Part shown: positions 16,281 through 25,435 of the stretch, one piece after another
How positions within the stretch are numbered: position 1 is the first letter of the stretch
How the letters are laid out: every line of letters begins with the position of its first letter
Source: Nitratireductor pacificus pht-3B
GTDB lineage: Bacteria > Pseudomonadota > Alphaproteobacteria > Rhizobiales > Rhizobiaceae
DNA: 64,000 nt
Assembly: GCF_000300335.1 (NCBI RefSeq)
Contig: NZ_AMRM01000004.1
Location: 62,001-126,000 of the forward strand
Direction of reading: 5' to 3'
Made by a program: the position numbers and the translations under genes
The notes under the pieces: model-generated
What the model saw: only the letters and a program-made list of their open reading frames with translations
Told to the model about the DNA's origin: nothing
The model's database searches: none

Positions 16281-17261
16281 ATGAAATCTCTGCGTAGCCT
16301 GTCCCTTGCCGTTTCTCTGCTGGCATTGACAGGCGCTGCCGCCGGGGCGGCGGAAGGGGTCGTCACGTCCATCAAGCCTGTCCACTCCCTGGTGGCGGCG
16401 GTGATGGAGGGCGTCGGCGAGCCGGAGCTAATCCTGCAAGGCTCCGGCTCGCCACATACGTATTCGATGCGTCCCTCCCAGGCACGGATGCTGGCAGGCG
16501 CCAATGTGGTTTTCTGGGTCGGCCCCGGAATGGAGGTGTTTCTGGCAAAGCCGCTGGAAACGCTGGCTGGCGAAGCCAGGCTGGTCACCCTCGGCGAAAC
16601 GGACGGCCTCGACCTGCTGGAGATGCGCGAGGGCGGCGCCTTCGAGGCGCATTCGCACGGCGACGAGGACGATCACGCCGGCGAGGCGCACGGGCATGAA
16701 GAAGCGGCGCATCACGATCACGATCATGGGCACGATCACGGGCCTGACATGCATTTGTGGCTGGATCCGCAGAACGCCAGGCTGATGGTCGGTCCCATCG
16801 TCGAGGCACTGTCGGAAGCCGATCCGGAGAACGCCGCGACCTATGCGGCCAATGCGGCCAGGCTGGGCGAAAAGCTCGATGCGCTACAGGAAGAGGTCAC
16901 TGCGGAACTGGCGCCGGTCAAGGAGCGTCCGTTCATCGTCTTCCACGACGCCTATCAGTATTTCGAGCGGCGCTTCGGCCTTGCCGCGGCCGGCTCGATC
17001 ACCGTCAGCCCGGAAGTGATTCCCGGCGCGCAGCGCGTCGACGAGATCCGCACCAAGGTGAAATCGCTCGATGCCGCCTGCGTGTTCGCCGAGCCGCAGT
17101 TCGAGCCGCGCCTGATCAGCGTCGTGACGGAGGGGACCGATGCGCGGTCCGGCGTTCTCGACCCGCTGGGCGCCGATCTCGCCGATGGGCCGGAACTCTA
17201 TTTCGACCTGATCCGCAACATGGCCACTTCGCTGAAGGACTGCCTGTCGGCCAGGGGATGA
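16281..17261 (+). CDS. znuA: Zinc ABC transporter substrate-binding protein ZnuA
   Basis: 326 residues. The ATG at 16281 follows AAGAGGAAA. The signal peptide is residues 1-24 (LAVSLLALTGAAAGAAE). Likely zinc ligands are His59 (SPHTY), His158 (MHLWLDP) and His222 (FHDAYQYF), as in ZnuA. Between the first two lies the charged His-rich loop, residues 124-158, with more than a dozen histidines, which distinguishes zinc-type from manganese-type cluster A-I proteins. It captures periplasmic zinc for ZnuB. It is divergent from znuC, with a Zur box in the gap, and is followed by aztD. Confidence 0.95.
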   Translation: MKSLRSLSLAVSLLALTGAAAGAAEGVVTSIKPVHSLVAAVMEGVGEPELILQGSGSPHTYSMRPSQARMLAGANVVFWVGPGMEVFLAKPLETLAGEARLVTLGETDGLDLLEMREGGAFEAHSHGDEDDHAGEAHGHEEAAHHDHDHGHDHGPDMHLWLDPQNARLMVGPIVEALSEADPENAATYAANAARLGEKLDALQEEVTAELAPVKERPFIVFHDAYQYFERRFGLAAAGSITVSPEVIPGAQRVDEIRTKVKSLDAACVFAEPQFEPRLISVVTEGTDARSGVLDPLGADLADGPELYFDLIRNMATSLKDCLSARG

Positions 17262-17364
17262 ACAGCGCGATCCCGCGCCTGGCCGGGCGGCATTCTTCGC
17301 GCCCGGCCCGCCTCCCTTCCGAAAGGTGGACGGAAGGCGCGGCACATTTTCAGTTCAGATTGTT

Positions 17365-17380
17365 ACGTTAGCACATAAAG
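17365..17380 (+). promoter_or_regulatory. Candidate second Zur-type site upstream of aztD
   Basis: The 16 bases ACGTTAGCACATAAAG match the znu site ACGTTATAGCATAACG at 12 of 16 positions but are no longer palindromic. They lie 12 bases before the aztD start. This could be a weak Zur site or chance. Confidence 0.35.
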
Positions 17381-17392
17381 GAGAGAATGATC

Positions 17393-18601
17393 ATGCGAAC
17401 CAAGACCCTGCTTTGCAGCGCCGGCCTGATCCTGGCCGCGATGCAGACGGCTGCGGCCGACGAGAAGGAAGCGTGGAGGCTGTTCGTCGCGGACCACACC
17501 GCCCCGGTGCTTCGCGTGCTGGATGCCGGGAAGGGCGAGACGCTTGAAACCTATTCCCTGAAGGCGCCGGCGCGCATCTATGCCACCGAGACCGGGCGCA
17601 CGGTCTTTGCCGTGCAGCGCGACGCGAACACCGTCACGGCCTTTTCCTCCGGCATCCGTTTCGACGATCATGGCGACCACGCCGATATCGACGTCGCGGC
17701 GCCGAAGGCCCTCGACGGGTCCGTTGACGGCGATCGCCCGGTGCATTTCGTCGCTCATCACGGCGAAGTGGCGCTCTTCTTCGACGGCGAAGGGGTAGCC
17801 CGCGTGGTTTCCGAAAAGGCGGTCGGCGACGGCAAGCCAGACGTCCGTGAACTCAGGACCAGCGCGCCGCATCATGGCGTCGCGATTCCCTTCGGCGCGC
17901 ATGCCCTGATCACCGTGCCCAACAGCGTCGATCCGAAGGAACTTCCCGAAGGCGTTCGCATTCTCGACGCCAAGGGCAACCCCGTCGGCGATGTGGCGGC
18001 CTGCCCCGGCCTGCACGGCGAGGCGACCTCCGGCGACCTGACCGCCATCGCCTGCGACACCGGCCTGTTGCTGGTCAAGGGTGGCCGCAGCGCGGTGCCG
18101 GAGATCACGCACCTGCCCTATGCGGACGACCTGCCCGACGACACGAAGGTGTCCACGCTTCGCGGCGGCAAGGCGCTGCAGTATTTCCTCGGCAATTTCG
18201 GCCCGTCCGCCGTGGTGCTGATCGACCCGGAAGACGACCAGGCGTTCCGTCTGATCGAGCTTCCCACGCGGCGCGTCGACTTCGTGGTGGACCCGGTTCG
18301 GCCGAAATTCGCCTATGTCTTCACCGAAGACGGCAAGCTCAACCGCATCAACGTCCTTGCCGGCGAGGTCGACCGTTCGCTGGCGCTGACGGAGCCTTAT
18401 TCGATGGACGGTCACTGGTCGCTGCCGCGCCCGCGCATCGCCGTGGCCGGCGATGACATCATGGTGACGGATCCGCTGAAAAGCACGATCCATGTGGTGG
18501 ACGCCAAGGCATTCGCGGCGGAGCGCTCGATCGCGGTCGAGGGCATGCCCTACAACATCGTCGCGGTCGGCGGCTCGGGCGAAGCGCACGAGAACCACTG
18601 A
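17393..18601 (+). CDS. aztD: Zinc metallochaperone AztD-like periplasmic protein
   Basis: 402 residues from the ATG at 17393, which has GGAGA at better spacing than the ATG at 17387. A signal peptide (residues 1-22, LLCSAGLILAAMQTAAA) precedes a repeat-rich beta-propeller body with recurring HxxVVD-like strands. The segment FDDHGDHADIDV near residues 90-100 is a likely zinc-binding patch, and there are further histidines at HFVAHHGE and PHHGVAIP. AztD of Paracoccus stores periplasmic zinc and hands it to the binding protein of a zinc importer. Here it follows znuA, which fits that role, though it pairs with a ZnuA-type protein with its own His-rich loop. Confidence 0.86.
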   Translation: MRTKTLLCSAGLILAAMQTAAADEKEAWRLFVADHTAPVLRVLDAGKGETLETYSLKAPARIYATETGRTVFAVQRDANTVTAFSSGIRFDDHGDHADIDVAAPKALDGSVDGDRPVHFVAHHGEVALFFDGEGVARVVSEKAVGDGKPDVRELRTSAPHHGVAIPFGAHALITVPNSVDPKELPEGVRILDAKGNPVGDVAACPGLHGEATSGDLTAIACDTGLLLVKGGRSAVPEITHLPYADDLPDDTKVSTLRGGKALQYFLGNFGPSAVVLIDPEDDQAFRLIELPTRRVDFVVDPVRPKFAYVFTEDGKLNRINVLAGEVDRSLALTEPYSMDGHWSLPRPRIAVAGDDIMVTDPLKSTIHVVDAKAFAAERSIAVEGMPYNIVAVGGSGEAHENH

Positions 18602-18617
18602 CCGGGAACCCTGACGA

Positions 18618-18650
18618 GAAAGCCCCGCGCGAGGCGGGGCTTTCTTCATT
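18618..18650 (+). terminator. Rho-independent terminator after znuA-aztD
   Basis: A perfect 11-bp stem (GAAAGCCCCGC at 18618-18628 with GCGGGGCTTTC at 18634-18644) and a 5-base loop, followed by TTCATT. It starts 17 bases after the aztD stop. Confidence 0.88.
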
Positions 18651-18748
18651 CGCATCGGAAGGCGAAAAGCCGGTTACGGCCTTTCCCGGCCGATGCTCCA
18701 TCGATGATCCAGATCGTCCTTTGCGCGCCCGGAGGCACGCGCGGCGAT

Positions 18749-18946
18749 CTAGTGGCGGGCCAGCCAGTCGTCGATTTCGCGTTCGGCGTCTTCCTGGGCC
18801 TTGCCGTAGCGCTCCTGCAGCTTTCCTGCGAGTTCCTTGCGGTTGCCGCGCACCACGTCCAGGTCGTCATTGGTGAGCTTGCCCCACTGCTGCTGCAGCT
18901 TGCCCTTGAACTGCTCCCAGTTTCCTTCGATCTGATTCCAATTCAT
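18749..18946 (-). CDS. CsbD-family stress protein
   Basis: 65 residues, starting at the ATG at 18946 behind AAGGAA. It matches CsbD closely: MNWNQIEGNWEQFKGKLQQQWGKLTNDDL at the start, then an EL-GKLQERYGKAQEDAE segment. CsbD-like proteins are small, hydrophilic and induced by general stress in many bacteria; their molecular role is not known. It is monocistronic, between the zinc terminator and the P450 gene on the other strand. Confidence 0.9.
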   Translation of the reverse strand: MNWNQIEGNWEQFKGKLQQQWGKLTNDDLDVVRGNRKELAGKLQERYGKAQEDAEREIDDWLARH

Positions 18947-19056
18947 GACTGTTCCTTCCGCATCTGGGCGGAGTGCACTCCGGATTGTTTCGATTGGGCC
19001 TAGGTGGCTTGATAATGCGCCAGCCGCCGGGTGGTTCCCCTCCCGTCGATCACGTT

Positions 19057-19095
19057 GCCGGAACTGAAGGCCGGAATTGAAGGCCGGAATTGAAG
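19057..19095 (+). repeat. Three tandem 13-bp repeats upstream of the P450 gene
   Basis: Units of GCCGGAATTGAAG (the first with one C/T change) occur three times without gaps, ending 42 bases before the P450 start. They could be regulator sites or a slippage-prone tract. The remaining sequence between csbD and the P450 gene shows nothing else clear. Confidence 0.8.
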
Positions 19096-19137
19096 GAAGG
19101 TTCGACAGACCCTAGATTGAGCGCGAAAGGATGTCCG

Positions 19138-20508
19138 ATGGAGACCATTCCCGCGCCCTTCGTACCGCCTGCGCCGCGTCCGCGAACGAAGCCGCCCTCC
19201 ACCCTGCAGATGATGCGGATCGTCTACCGCAACCCGCTCGAACTGTGGGGCGAGCCTTCCTACAACGAGCCGTGGATCTCCATCGAGGGTGGCATAGGCG
19301 GCCCGCTTGTCATCGCTAACGATCCGGGCCTCATCCGCCACGTGCTGGTCGACAATGCCAGGAACTACAAGATGGCGCGCGTGCGCCAGAAGATCCTGCG
19401 GCCGATCCTGCGCGACGGCCTGCTGACGGCCGAGGGTGAGGTCTGGCGCCGCTCGCGCAAGGCCATGGCTCCGGTCTTCACGCCACGCCACATCGCCGGT
19501 TTTGCCGTCCCGATGCTAGCGCGGACGGAAGCCTTCGCCGGCCGCTACGCGGAGCAGGCCGCACCGGTCGATGTCTCGCGCGACATGACGCTGCTGACCT
19601 TCGACATCCTCGCCGAAACGCTGTTTTCAGATGAGATCGCCGGGGATCCCGGCAATTTCGCGCATCAGGTTGATCGCCTGTTCGAGACCATGGGCCGCGT
19701 CGATCCGCTCGACCTGCTCGGCGCGCCAGACTGGCTGCCGCGCATCATGCGGCTGCTCGGCCGCAACTCGCTCGCCTTCTTCCGCAACATCGTCTCCGAG
19801 ACCATGGACATGCGCCGGCGGCGGATGGAGGGCGACGACGATGTGCCCGAGGATTTCCTCACCCTGCTCCTGCGCGCCGAGGGACCTGACGGCCTCACGC
19901 GTCAGGAGATCGAGGACAATCTGATCACCTTCATCGGCGCCGGCCATGAGACGACGGCCCGCGCGCTGGGCTGGACCATCTATTGTCTTGCCGAAGCGCC
20001 GTGGGAGCGCGAGCGGATCGAGGCCGAGATCGATGCCGTGCTGGCGCGCGAGCCGGACCCGGTGAAATGGCTCGACGCGATGCCCTTCACGCGCGCCGCC
20101 TTCGAGGAGGCCATGCGGCTCTACCCGCCGGCGCCGTCGATCAACCGCGAGGCGCTGGCGGAAGACCGCTACGGGGATTTCACCATCCGCAAGGGCGCGC
20201 AGGTTCTCGTCATGCCCTGGACCGTGCATCGCCACCGCAGGCTCTGGGAGAACCCGGAAGCCTTCATGCCCGAGCGCTTCCACCCGGAGAACCGCGACCG
20301 GCTGGATCGCTATCAGTACCTGCCCTTCGGCGCTGGGCCGCGGGTCTGCATCGGCGCCACGTTCGCCATGCAGGAAGCGGTGATCGCGCTTGCCGTCCTG
20401 CTTGGGCGCTACCGGTTCGACACGCTGCCGGAGACCAGACCGTGGCCGGTGCAGAAGCTGACGACACAGCCGCAGGGCGGCCTGCCGATGCGGGTGAGCC
20501 GGCGGTAG
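19138..20508 (+). CDS. Cytochrome P450
   Basis: 456 residues. The ATG at 19138 has AAAGGA six bases upstream. It has the I-helix oxygen-binding motif GAGHETTA (about 267-274), the K-helix ExxR (EAMR in FEEAMRLYPPAP) and the heme-binding loop FGAGPRVCIG with thiolate Cys404. It is soluble, with no N-terminal membrane anchor, and a proline-rich N-terminus. It would oxidise an unknown substrate using electrons from separate partners; no ferredoxin or reductase gene is adjacent. The length and the MFxPxHxxGF-like segment APVFTPRHIAGF place it nearer the CYP4/CYP102-type bacterial P450s than the CYP101 type. Confidence 0.94.
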   Translation: METIPAPFVPPAPRPRTKPPSTLQMMRIVYRNPLELWGEPSYNEPWISIEGGIGGPLVIANDPGLIRHVLVDNARNYKMARVRQKILRPILRDGLLTAEGEVWRRSRKAMAPVFTPRHIAGFAVPMLARTEAFAGRYAEQAAPVDVSRDMTLLTFDILAETLFSDEIAGDPGNFAHQVDRLFETMGRVDPLDLLGAPDWLPRIMRLLGRNSLAFFRNIVSETMDMRRRRMEGDDDVPEDFLTLLLRAEGPDGLTRQEIEDNLITFIGAGHETTARALGWTIYCLAEAPWERERIEAEIDAVLAREPDPVKWLDAMPFTRAAFEEAMRLYPPAPSINREALAEDRYGDFTIRKGAQVLVMPWTVHRHRRLWENPEAFMPERFHPENRDRLDRYQYLPFGAGPRVCIGATFAMQEAVIALAVLLGRYRFDTLPETRPWPVQKLTTQPQGGLPMRVSRR

Positions 20509-20520
20509 GACCCGGAGGGG

Positions 20521-20889
20521 CTACCGGCCTCCGGAAAATGCGTTCTCCACATGCACCGGCCATCGGCGCGGCAGCACCGCGATCAGGTCGAAGCGCAGCG
20601 ACAAGCGCGCATAGTCCGGCTGGCGGGCAAGCCAAAGGTCGGCGGCATGCGCGATGCGGATCTGCGCGGCGAGGCCGACGGCCTCCATCGCCTGCTCCAG
20701 CGTCGGCCTTGCCTTCACCTCGACGATGGCGACGAGATCGCCGCGCCTTGCGATCAGGTCGATCTCGCCGAGCCTCGTTCGGTGACGCCGCGCGACGATG
20801 CGGTAGCCCTTGAGTATGAGGGCGAGGGCGGCGAGCCATTCGCCGCGATGCCCACGTCGATAGGCCTTGAGCCGCTCCTTAGCCGGCAT
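20521..20889 (-). CDS. YraN/UPF0102 family protein
   Basis: 122 residues, overlapping rsmI by 11 bases, the usual arrangement in many Proteobacteria. The fold resembles restriction-endonuclease or Holliday-junction nucleases: [46 protein letters not shown] supplies the E...D...EVK catalytic pattern. A nuclease function is implied by the fold but has not been settled for the family. It is co-transcribed after rsmI. Confidence 0.9.
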   Translation of the reverse strand: MPAKERLKAYRRGHRGEWLAALALILKGYRIVARRHRTRLGEIDLIARRGDLVAIVEVKARPTLEQAMEAVGLAAQIRIAHAADLWLARQPDYARLSLRFDLIAVLPRRWPVHVENAFSGGR

Positions 20890-21787
20890 CGCTCTTCTCT
20901 TTCAGCGCGAGCAGGCGCTGGTAGAGATCGGACTTGCGCCCGCCGGTCATGCGCGCCGCCTCGCCGGCGGCCTTGGCCGCCGGCATCTCGGCGGCCAGCG
21001 ACAGAAGCAGGCGGTCGGTGTCCTCGGCGCTCGCCTCTTCCGGCGCGCCGGGAGGCGCGATGCAGACGACGATTTCGCCCTTCGGAGCGCCGGCTTTGGC
21101 ATAATGCGCGGCCAGGTCTGCGAGCGTGGCACGCCGCATCTCCTCGAACGCCTTGGTGATCTCGCGCGCCACGCAAGCCTGCCGTTCCCCGCCCAAAACC
21201 TCCGCCATCGCGGCAAGGCTTTCGGTCAGCCGGCGCGGCGATTCGAAGAAGATCAGCGTGGCCGGCGTCTGCCGGTAGGTATCGAGGCGCCTGCGCCGCT
21301 GGCCGTCCTTCACCGGAAGAAAGCCGGCAAACAGGAACGCGTCTGTCGGCAGGCCCGAGGCGGAGAGCGCCGCCAGCACGGCCGACGGACCGGGCACGGG
21401 GACCACGCGGAGACCCTTTTCCGCCGCCTGCTCCACCAGGCGGTAGCCCGGGTCGGAGACAAGCGGAGTGCCGGCATCTGAGATGAGTGCAACGCTCTGC
21501 CCTGCCTCGATGGCCGCCAGCAGGCGCGGCCCGGCCTCGCGCGCATTGTGCTCGTGATAGGCGGTCATGGCGCGGCTGATGCCGTAGCGGGCGGTGAGAA
21601 CGCGCGAGGTGCGTGTGTCCTCGCAGGCGAGGATATCAGCCGCCGCCAGCACCTCCAGCGCGCGCAGGGTGATGTCGGAGAGATTGCCGATGGGCGTCGC
21701 CACCAGATAGAGGCCGGGTTCCAGCGGGCCGGCACCGATGCGCGCCGCGCCGACGACGAAACTCTTCTCTCCGCGCGGGTTTTCCAT
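20879..21787 (-). CDS. rsmI: 16S rRNA (cytidine1402-2'-O)-methyltransferase RsmI
   Basis: 302 residues from the ATG at 21787; the usual length is about 290. It is a tetrapyrrole-methylase-fold enzyme. Key segments are [50 protein letters not shown] and the C-terminal PKGEIVVCI. It methylates the ribose of C1402 in 16S rRNA using S-adenosylmethionine. An upstream in-frame extension lacks a ribosome site and is rejected. The yraN gene overlaps its end. It is divergent from the LppC-like gene. Confidence 0.94.
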   Translation of the reverse strand: MENPRGEKSFVVGAARIGAGPLEPGLYLVATPIGNLSDITLRALEVLAAADILACEDTRTSRVLTARYGISRAMTAYHEHNAREAGPRLLAAIEAGQSVALISDAGTPLVSDPGYRLVEQAAEKGLRVVPVPGPSAVLAALSASGLPTDAFLFAGFLPVKDGQRRRRLDTYRQTPATLIFFESPRRLTESLAAMAEVLGGERQACVAREITKAFEEMRRATLADLAAHYAKAGAPKGEIVVCIAPPGAPEEASAEDTDRLLLSLAAEMPAAKAAGEAARMTGGRKSDLYQRLLALKEKSDAG

Positions 21788-21863
21788 AAGCCAGACCGTC
21801 CTTGTTCGCACATCTCTTTGACATGCCGGCATAGCGGTTGCAAAGTCGCGCGCAAAGTTAAGG

Positions 21864-23093
21864 ATGATGCGGCAGATGAGCGTTTGGAATTCGGCTGGCC
21901 GCCGGAAGGTTGCCCTGGCGGCTGTGCTTTCGGGGCTTCTTGGCATTGGCGGCTGCGTCGGCGGCGATGTGCCCTACGGACTTCCGGCGTCGGATAGCCA
22001 GCAGACGCTCGCGCCACAGCCCGCCGCGCCCGGACCGCGCCTGCCCGCGACAGGCGAGATCGTCGGCTCCGGCGCCACCCGCGTCGCGTTGCTCCTGCCG
22101 CTGTCGGGCGAGGGCAACGCAGCGCGCATCGCCGCCGAACTGAAGAACGCGGCGGTTCTCGCCATGGGCGACGTCGGTCCCGAGGCGCTCGAACTCGTCA
22201 TCAAGGATACGTCCGGCACGCAGGAGGGCGCGGGTGCCGCCGCCGCGCAGGCGGTAGCGGAGGGATCGGCCGCGGTCCTGGGGCCGCTCTTCTCGGCGAA
22301 TGTCCGCGCCGCCACACCGGCGCTCTCCTCCGCCGGGATCCCGATGATCGCCTTCTCCTCGGACCGTGCCGCGGCTGCCCCTGGCGTCTATCTGAACGCC
22401 TTCCTGCCGCAGGGCGTCGTGGAGAGGACCCTGCGCTATGCCACAGGGCAGGGCGTGCGCAGCGTCGTCGCCATCCTGCCCAACGGGCCGGCCGGCGACA
22501 TCGCCGAGGCAGAGGCCCGCCGGACCCTGTTGTCGGCCGGTGGCGACCTGACCGCCGTGGCGCGCTACGCCTATGACAATGCCTCCGTCTATGAAGCGGT
22601 TGGCAGCGTGGCTGACGCGGTCCGCGCGGCGGATGCCGTGTTCATTCCCGACGGCGGCACCAGCCCGGCGACCATCGTCTCCACCATGACCGAATCCGGC
22701 ATCGACCTTTCGCAGAAGAAGCTGCTGGGAACCGGCCAGTGGACCACGGCCAATCTTGGCGATCCCGGCCTGCAGGGGGCCTGGTTCGCCGACACGGATC
22801 AGGGGCGCGTCGCCGGCTACAGGCAGCGCTACCAGGCGCGCTTCGGCGCGGAGCCGTCGCTGACATCCGCGCTTGCCTACGACACGGTGATTCTCGTCGC
22901 CAACATTGCCAAGGGCGCCGGCGGCATCCCGCGCAACGCCATCGAAAATCCCGTCGGTTTCTCCGGCTACACGGGCGTCTTCCGCTTCTCGCGCGACGGA
23001 GCGACCGAACGGGGCTATGCGGTCTACGAGGTGAGGAACGGCGCAGCGCAGATCATCGATCCGGCGCCGACGCGGTTTGCCGGCGGCAGTTGA
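21864..23093 (+). CDS. LppC-like lipoprotein, penicillin-binding-protein activator family
   Basis: 409 residues from the ATG at 21864. ATGs at 21867 and 21876 are equally possible because AAGG lies immediately upstream. A lipoprotein signal ends at the lipobox IGGC (Cys31), so the protein is probably anchored in the outer membrane. The rest is a type-I periplasmic-binding-protein fold (VALLLPLSG, then AVLGPLFSANVRAATPALSSAGIPMIAFSSDR) that matches the LppC/LpoA C-terminal domain. LpoA activates PBP1A in gammaproteobacteria. Whether the alphaproteobacterial form does the same is not established. It is divergent from rsmI. Confidence 0.88.
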   Translation: MMRQMSVWNSAGRRKVALAAVLSGLLGIGGCVGGDVPYGLPASDSQQTLAPQPAAPGPRLPATGEIVGSGATRVALLLPLSGEGNAARIAAELKNAAVLAMGDVGPEALELVIKDTSGTQEGAGAAAAQAVAEGSAAVLGPLFSANVRAATPALSSAGIPMIAFSSDRAAAAPGVYLNAFLPQGVVERTLRYATGQGVRSVVAILPNGPAGDIAEAEARRTLLSAGGDLTAVARYAYDNASVYEAVGSVADAVRAADAVFIPDGGTSPATIVSTMTESGIDLSQKKLLGTGQWTTANLGDPGLQGAWFADTDQGRVAGYRQRYQARFGAEPSLTSALAYDTVILVANIAKGAGGIPRNAIENPVGFSGYTGVFRFSRDGATERGYAVYEVRNGAAQIIDPAPTRFAGGS

Positions 23094-23129
23094 AGCGCTT
23101 GTTGTCGGGTGAACGCTCAGGCGTTGTTG

Positions 23130-24293
23130 TCAGCGCGCCAGGTCGGCGACCACGGCGTCGAGCACGATCATGCCGCGCGCCGTGGCGCGCAGGTGGGTGT
23201 TGCCGATCGGCTCGACAAGCCCCTCGTCCTGCAGATCCATGATGCGGCGTCCTGACAGCGGCCGGCCCGACAGCGCTTCATAGCGCGGCAGGTCGATCCC
23301 CTCGGTCAACCGCAGGCCCATCAGCAGGAGTTCGTCGGCTTCCTCGCTGCGGGTCAGGATCTCGCCGCCCGTGACGCCATGCCCCTTCGCCTCGACCAGG
23401 TCGAGCCAGCCTTCCGGCATCTTCTCGGTGAAGGTGACGTGCCTGCGCCCGTCCTGCACGAAGCGTCCGTGCGCGCCGGGGCCGACGCCCACATACTCGC
23501 CATACCGCCAGTAGACGAGATTGTGTCGGCTTTCCGCGCCGGGGCGCGCATGGTTCGAAATCTCGTAGGCGGGCAGGCCGCGCGCTTCGGTCACCGCATG
23601 GGTGATCTCGTAGAGCCGCGCGGCGTGGTCGGCATCGGGCATGACGAACTTGCCGGCCTCGTGCAGGAGCTGGAAGCGGGTGCCGTCCTCGATGGTCAGC
23701 TGGTACAGCGACAGATGGTCGGCGGCATGGTCGATCGCCTGTTCCAGCTCGGCGGCCCATGCCGCCTCGTCCTGCCCGGGGCGGGCATAGATCAGGTCGA
23801 ACGACAGGCGCGGAAAGGTGGACCGGGCCAGCTCGATCGCCTTCAGCGCCTCCGCCACGTTGTGCCGCCGTCCGAGAAACTTCAGGTCGCGGTCGTTCAG
23901 CGCCTGAACGCCGAGCGACACCCGGTTGACGCCGGCGGCGCGATAGCCGCGGAACCGGTCCGCCTCGACCGAGCTGGGATTGGCCTCCAGCGTCACCTCG
24001 ATCCCGTCGGGCACGTCCCAGTGTTCCGCAACCGCATCCAGCAGCCCGCCGACCGTGCCGGGTTCCATCAGCGACGGGGTGCCGCCGCCGAGGAATATGC
24101 TCGTCACCGTGCGCGGGCCGGTGCGTTCGCGCATCGTCGCCATCTCGCGCCGGAAGGCGGCGGCGAAGCGCGGCTGGTCCACCGGCTGGTGGCGCACATG
24201 GCTGTTGAAGTCGCAATAGGGGCACTTGGCTGCGCAGAACGGCCAATGCAGGTAGACGCCGAACCCCGGCGTCCTGTCGCCATCGGCGTTCAC
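23130..24293 (-). CDS. hemW: HemW-like radical SAM heme chaperone
   Basis: 387 residues. The start GTG at 24293 overlaps the rdgB stop (GTGA). The radical SAM motif CAAKCPYC is near residue 20 and is followed by [33 protein letters not shown] and a C-terminal HemN_C domain ending near [13 protein letters not shown]. The CxxxCxxC motif without an extra following cysteine, and the lack of HemN-specific residues, point to HemW (heme transfer) rather than the oxygen-independent coproporphyrinogen oxidase. It is co-transcribed after rdgB. Confidence 0.92.
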   Translation of the reverse strand: MNADGDRTPGFGVYLHWPFCAAKCPYCDFNSHVRHQPVDQPRFAAAFRREMATMRERTGPRTVTSIFLGGGTPSLMEPGTVGGLLDAVAEHWDVPDGIEVTLEANPSSVEADRFRGYRAAGVNRVSLGVQALNDRDLKFLGRRHNVAEALKAIELARSTFPRLSFDLIYARPGQDEAAWAAELEQAIDHAADHLSLYQLTIEDGTRFQLLHEAGKFVMPDADHAARLYEITHAVTEARGLPAYEISNHARPGAESRHNLVYWRYGEYVGVGPGAHGRFVQDGRRHVTFTEKMPEGWLDLVEAKGHGVTGGEILTRSEEADELLLMGLRLTEGIDLPRYEALSGRPLSGRRIMDLQDEGLVEPIGNTHLRATARGMIVLDAVVADLAR

Positions 24294-24937
24294 GCAACCC
24301 CCAGCCTGGCACGGGCGAATTTCTGGAAGGCACGGGCGCGATGCGACAGCGCTTCCTCGTCGCCGGGCTTCCAGCCGTGTTTCTCTTCCGCCGTCATCTC
24401 GCCGAACGTCACGTCGAACCCTTCGGGCTGGAAAACGGGATCGTAGCCGAACCCGTCCGTTCCGCGAGGCGGCCAGACCAGATGGCCTTCCGCCTCGCCG
24501 CGGAAATACTCGGCCTCGCCGTCGGGGAAGCACAGGCACAGCGTGGCGACGAAGCGGCCGGTGCGCCTTTCCGGCGCATTCGCGCCCTTTTCCCGCAGGA
24601 GCGCTTCGGTCTTCTCCATGGCCATCATGAAGTCGCGGCTGCCGTCTTCCGTGGTCGCCCAGTCGGCGGTGTAGACGCCCGGCGCGCCGTCCAGCGCATC
24701 GACGCACAGGCCGGAATCGTCGGACAGCGCCGGCAGGCCCGTCGCCTGGGCGGCGGCATGGGCCTTGATATAGGCGTTCTCCTCGAAGGTGGTGCCGGTT
24801 TCCTCCGGTTCGGCGAGACCCAGCTCGGCGGCGGACCGGACGGCGTAGCCGAACGGGCGGAGCAGGTCGGAAAATTCGCGCAGCTTGCCCTTGTTGTGGC
24901 TGGCAAGCACGAAGGTCTTGTTGTCGATCGGTCTCAA
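24290..24937 (-). CDS. rdgB: RdgB/HAM1-type non-canonical purine NTP pyrophosphatase
   Basis: 215 residues. The start TTG at 24937 lies behind GGAG with about 8-base spacing. Family motifs are [13 protein letters not shown] (substrate loop), [23 protein letters not shown] and [11 protein letters not shown]. It hydrolyses ITP, dITP and XTP to monophosphates and keeps deaminated purines out of DNA and RNA. It overlaps hemW by 4 bases, and in many Hyphomicrobiales rph, rdgB and hemW lie together as here. Confidence 0.94.
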   Translation of the reverse strand: MRPIDNKTFVLASHNKGKLREFSDLLRPFGYAVRSAAELGLAEPEETGTTFEENAYIKAHAAAQATGLPALSDDSGLCVDALDGAPGVYTADWATTEDGSRDFMMAMEKTEALLREKGANAPERRTGRFVATLCLCFPDGEAEYFRGEAEGHLVWPPRGTDGFGYDPVFQPEGFDVTFGEMTAEEKHGWKPGDEEALSHRARAFQKFARARLGVA

Positions 24938-24949
24938 TTCGGTCTCCGG

Positions 24950-25378
24950 TCAGTTCCTGGACGTCAGGCCCCAGATGCGTGGTTCGGCGAATTCCAGCGA
25001 GTTGCCGGAAGGATCGCGGAAATAGATCGACCGGCCGCCGTTCGGCCACTCGAAATCGGCCTCGATGGCGATGCCGGCATTCTCCAGATGCGCCCTCCAG
25101 CGCGCAATCTCCTCGCCGGTCGCAGCGAAGCACAGATGCCCCTCGCCATGGGCACCGTGCGGCGGCACGGGCAGATTGGCGCCCGGCTCCGGCGGCGTTT
25201 TTGTGGCCTCGGCGTTGAAGAGCAGCACAACGCAGGACCCGCACTGGAAGAACACATGCCGGCCCTCGGCCTTCGCGATGCGCTTCAGGCCGAGCGTGCC
25301 GCCGTAGAAGCGCTCGGCCTCGTCCAGGTCACGGACATAGAGCGCCGCTTCGAGAAGGGCCGAAGGTTGCATCGTCAT
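24950..25378 (-). CDS. VOC-family (glyoxalase/bleomycin-resistance fold) protein
   Basis: 142 residues. Two beta-alpha-beta-beta-beta modules: residues about 9-55 (AALYVRDLDEAERFYGGTLGLK) and about 75-135 (GHLCFAATGEEIARWRAHLENAG, then SIYFRDPSGNSLEFAEP). Candidate metal ligands are the His in GEGHLCF and the Glu in SLEFAEP. The function within the superfamily (lyase, dioxygenase or resistance protein) cannot be told from sequence. It lies between rph and rdgB on the same strand, 12 bases before rdgB, so it is probably in the same transcript. Confidence 0.88.
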   Translation of the reverse strand: MTMQPSALLEAALYVRDLDEAERFYGGTLGLKRIAKAEGRHVFFQCGSCVVLLFNAEATKTPPEPGANLPVPPHGAHGEGHLCFAATGEEIARWRAHLENAGIAIEADFEWPNGGRSIYFRDPSGNSLEFAEPRIWGLTSRN

Positions 25379-25435
25379 GCCGCTATCCGCTCCGCGTCTG
25401 GCGAAGCTAGGCGATTCCGCCGGCCGGCGAAAGCG

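Noticed and set aside
23130-25244. A 704-codon minus-strand frame joining HemW with upstream sequence
   Set aside because: The extra N-terminal part is an out-of-frame reading of rdgB and the VOC gene. HemW starts at the GTG at 24293.
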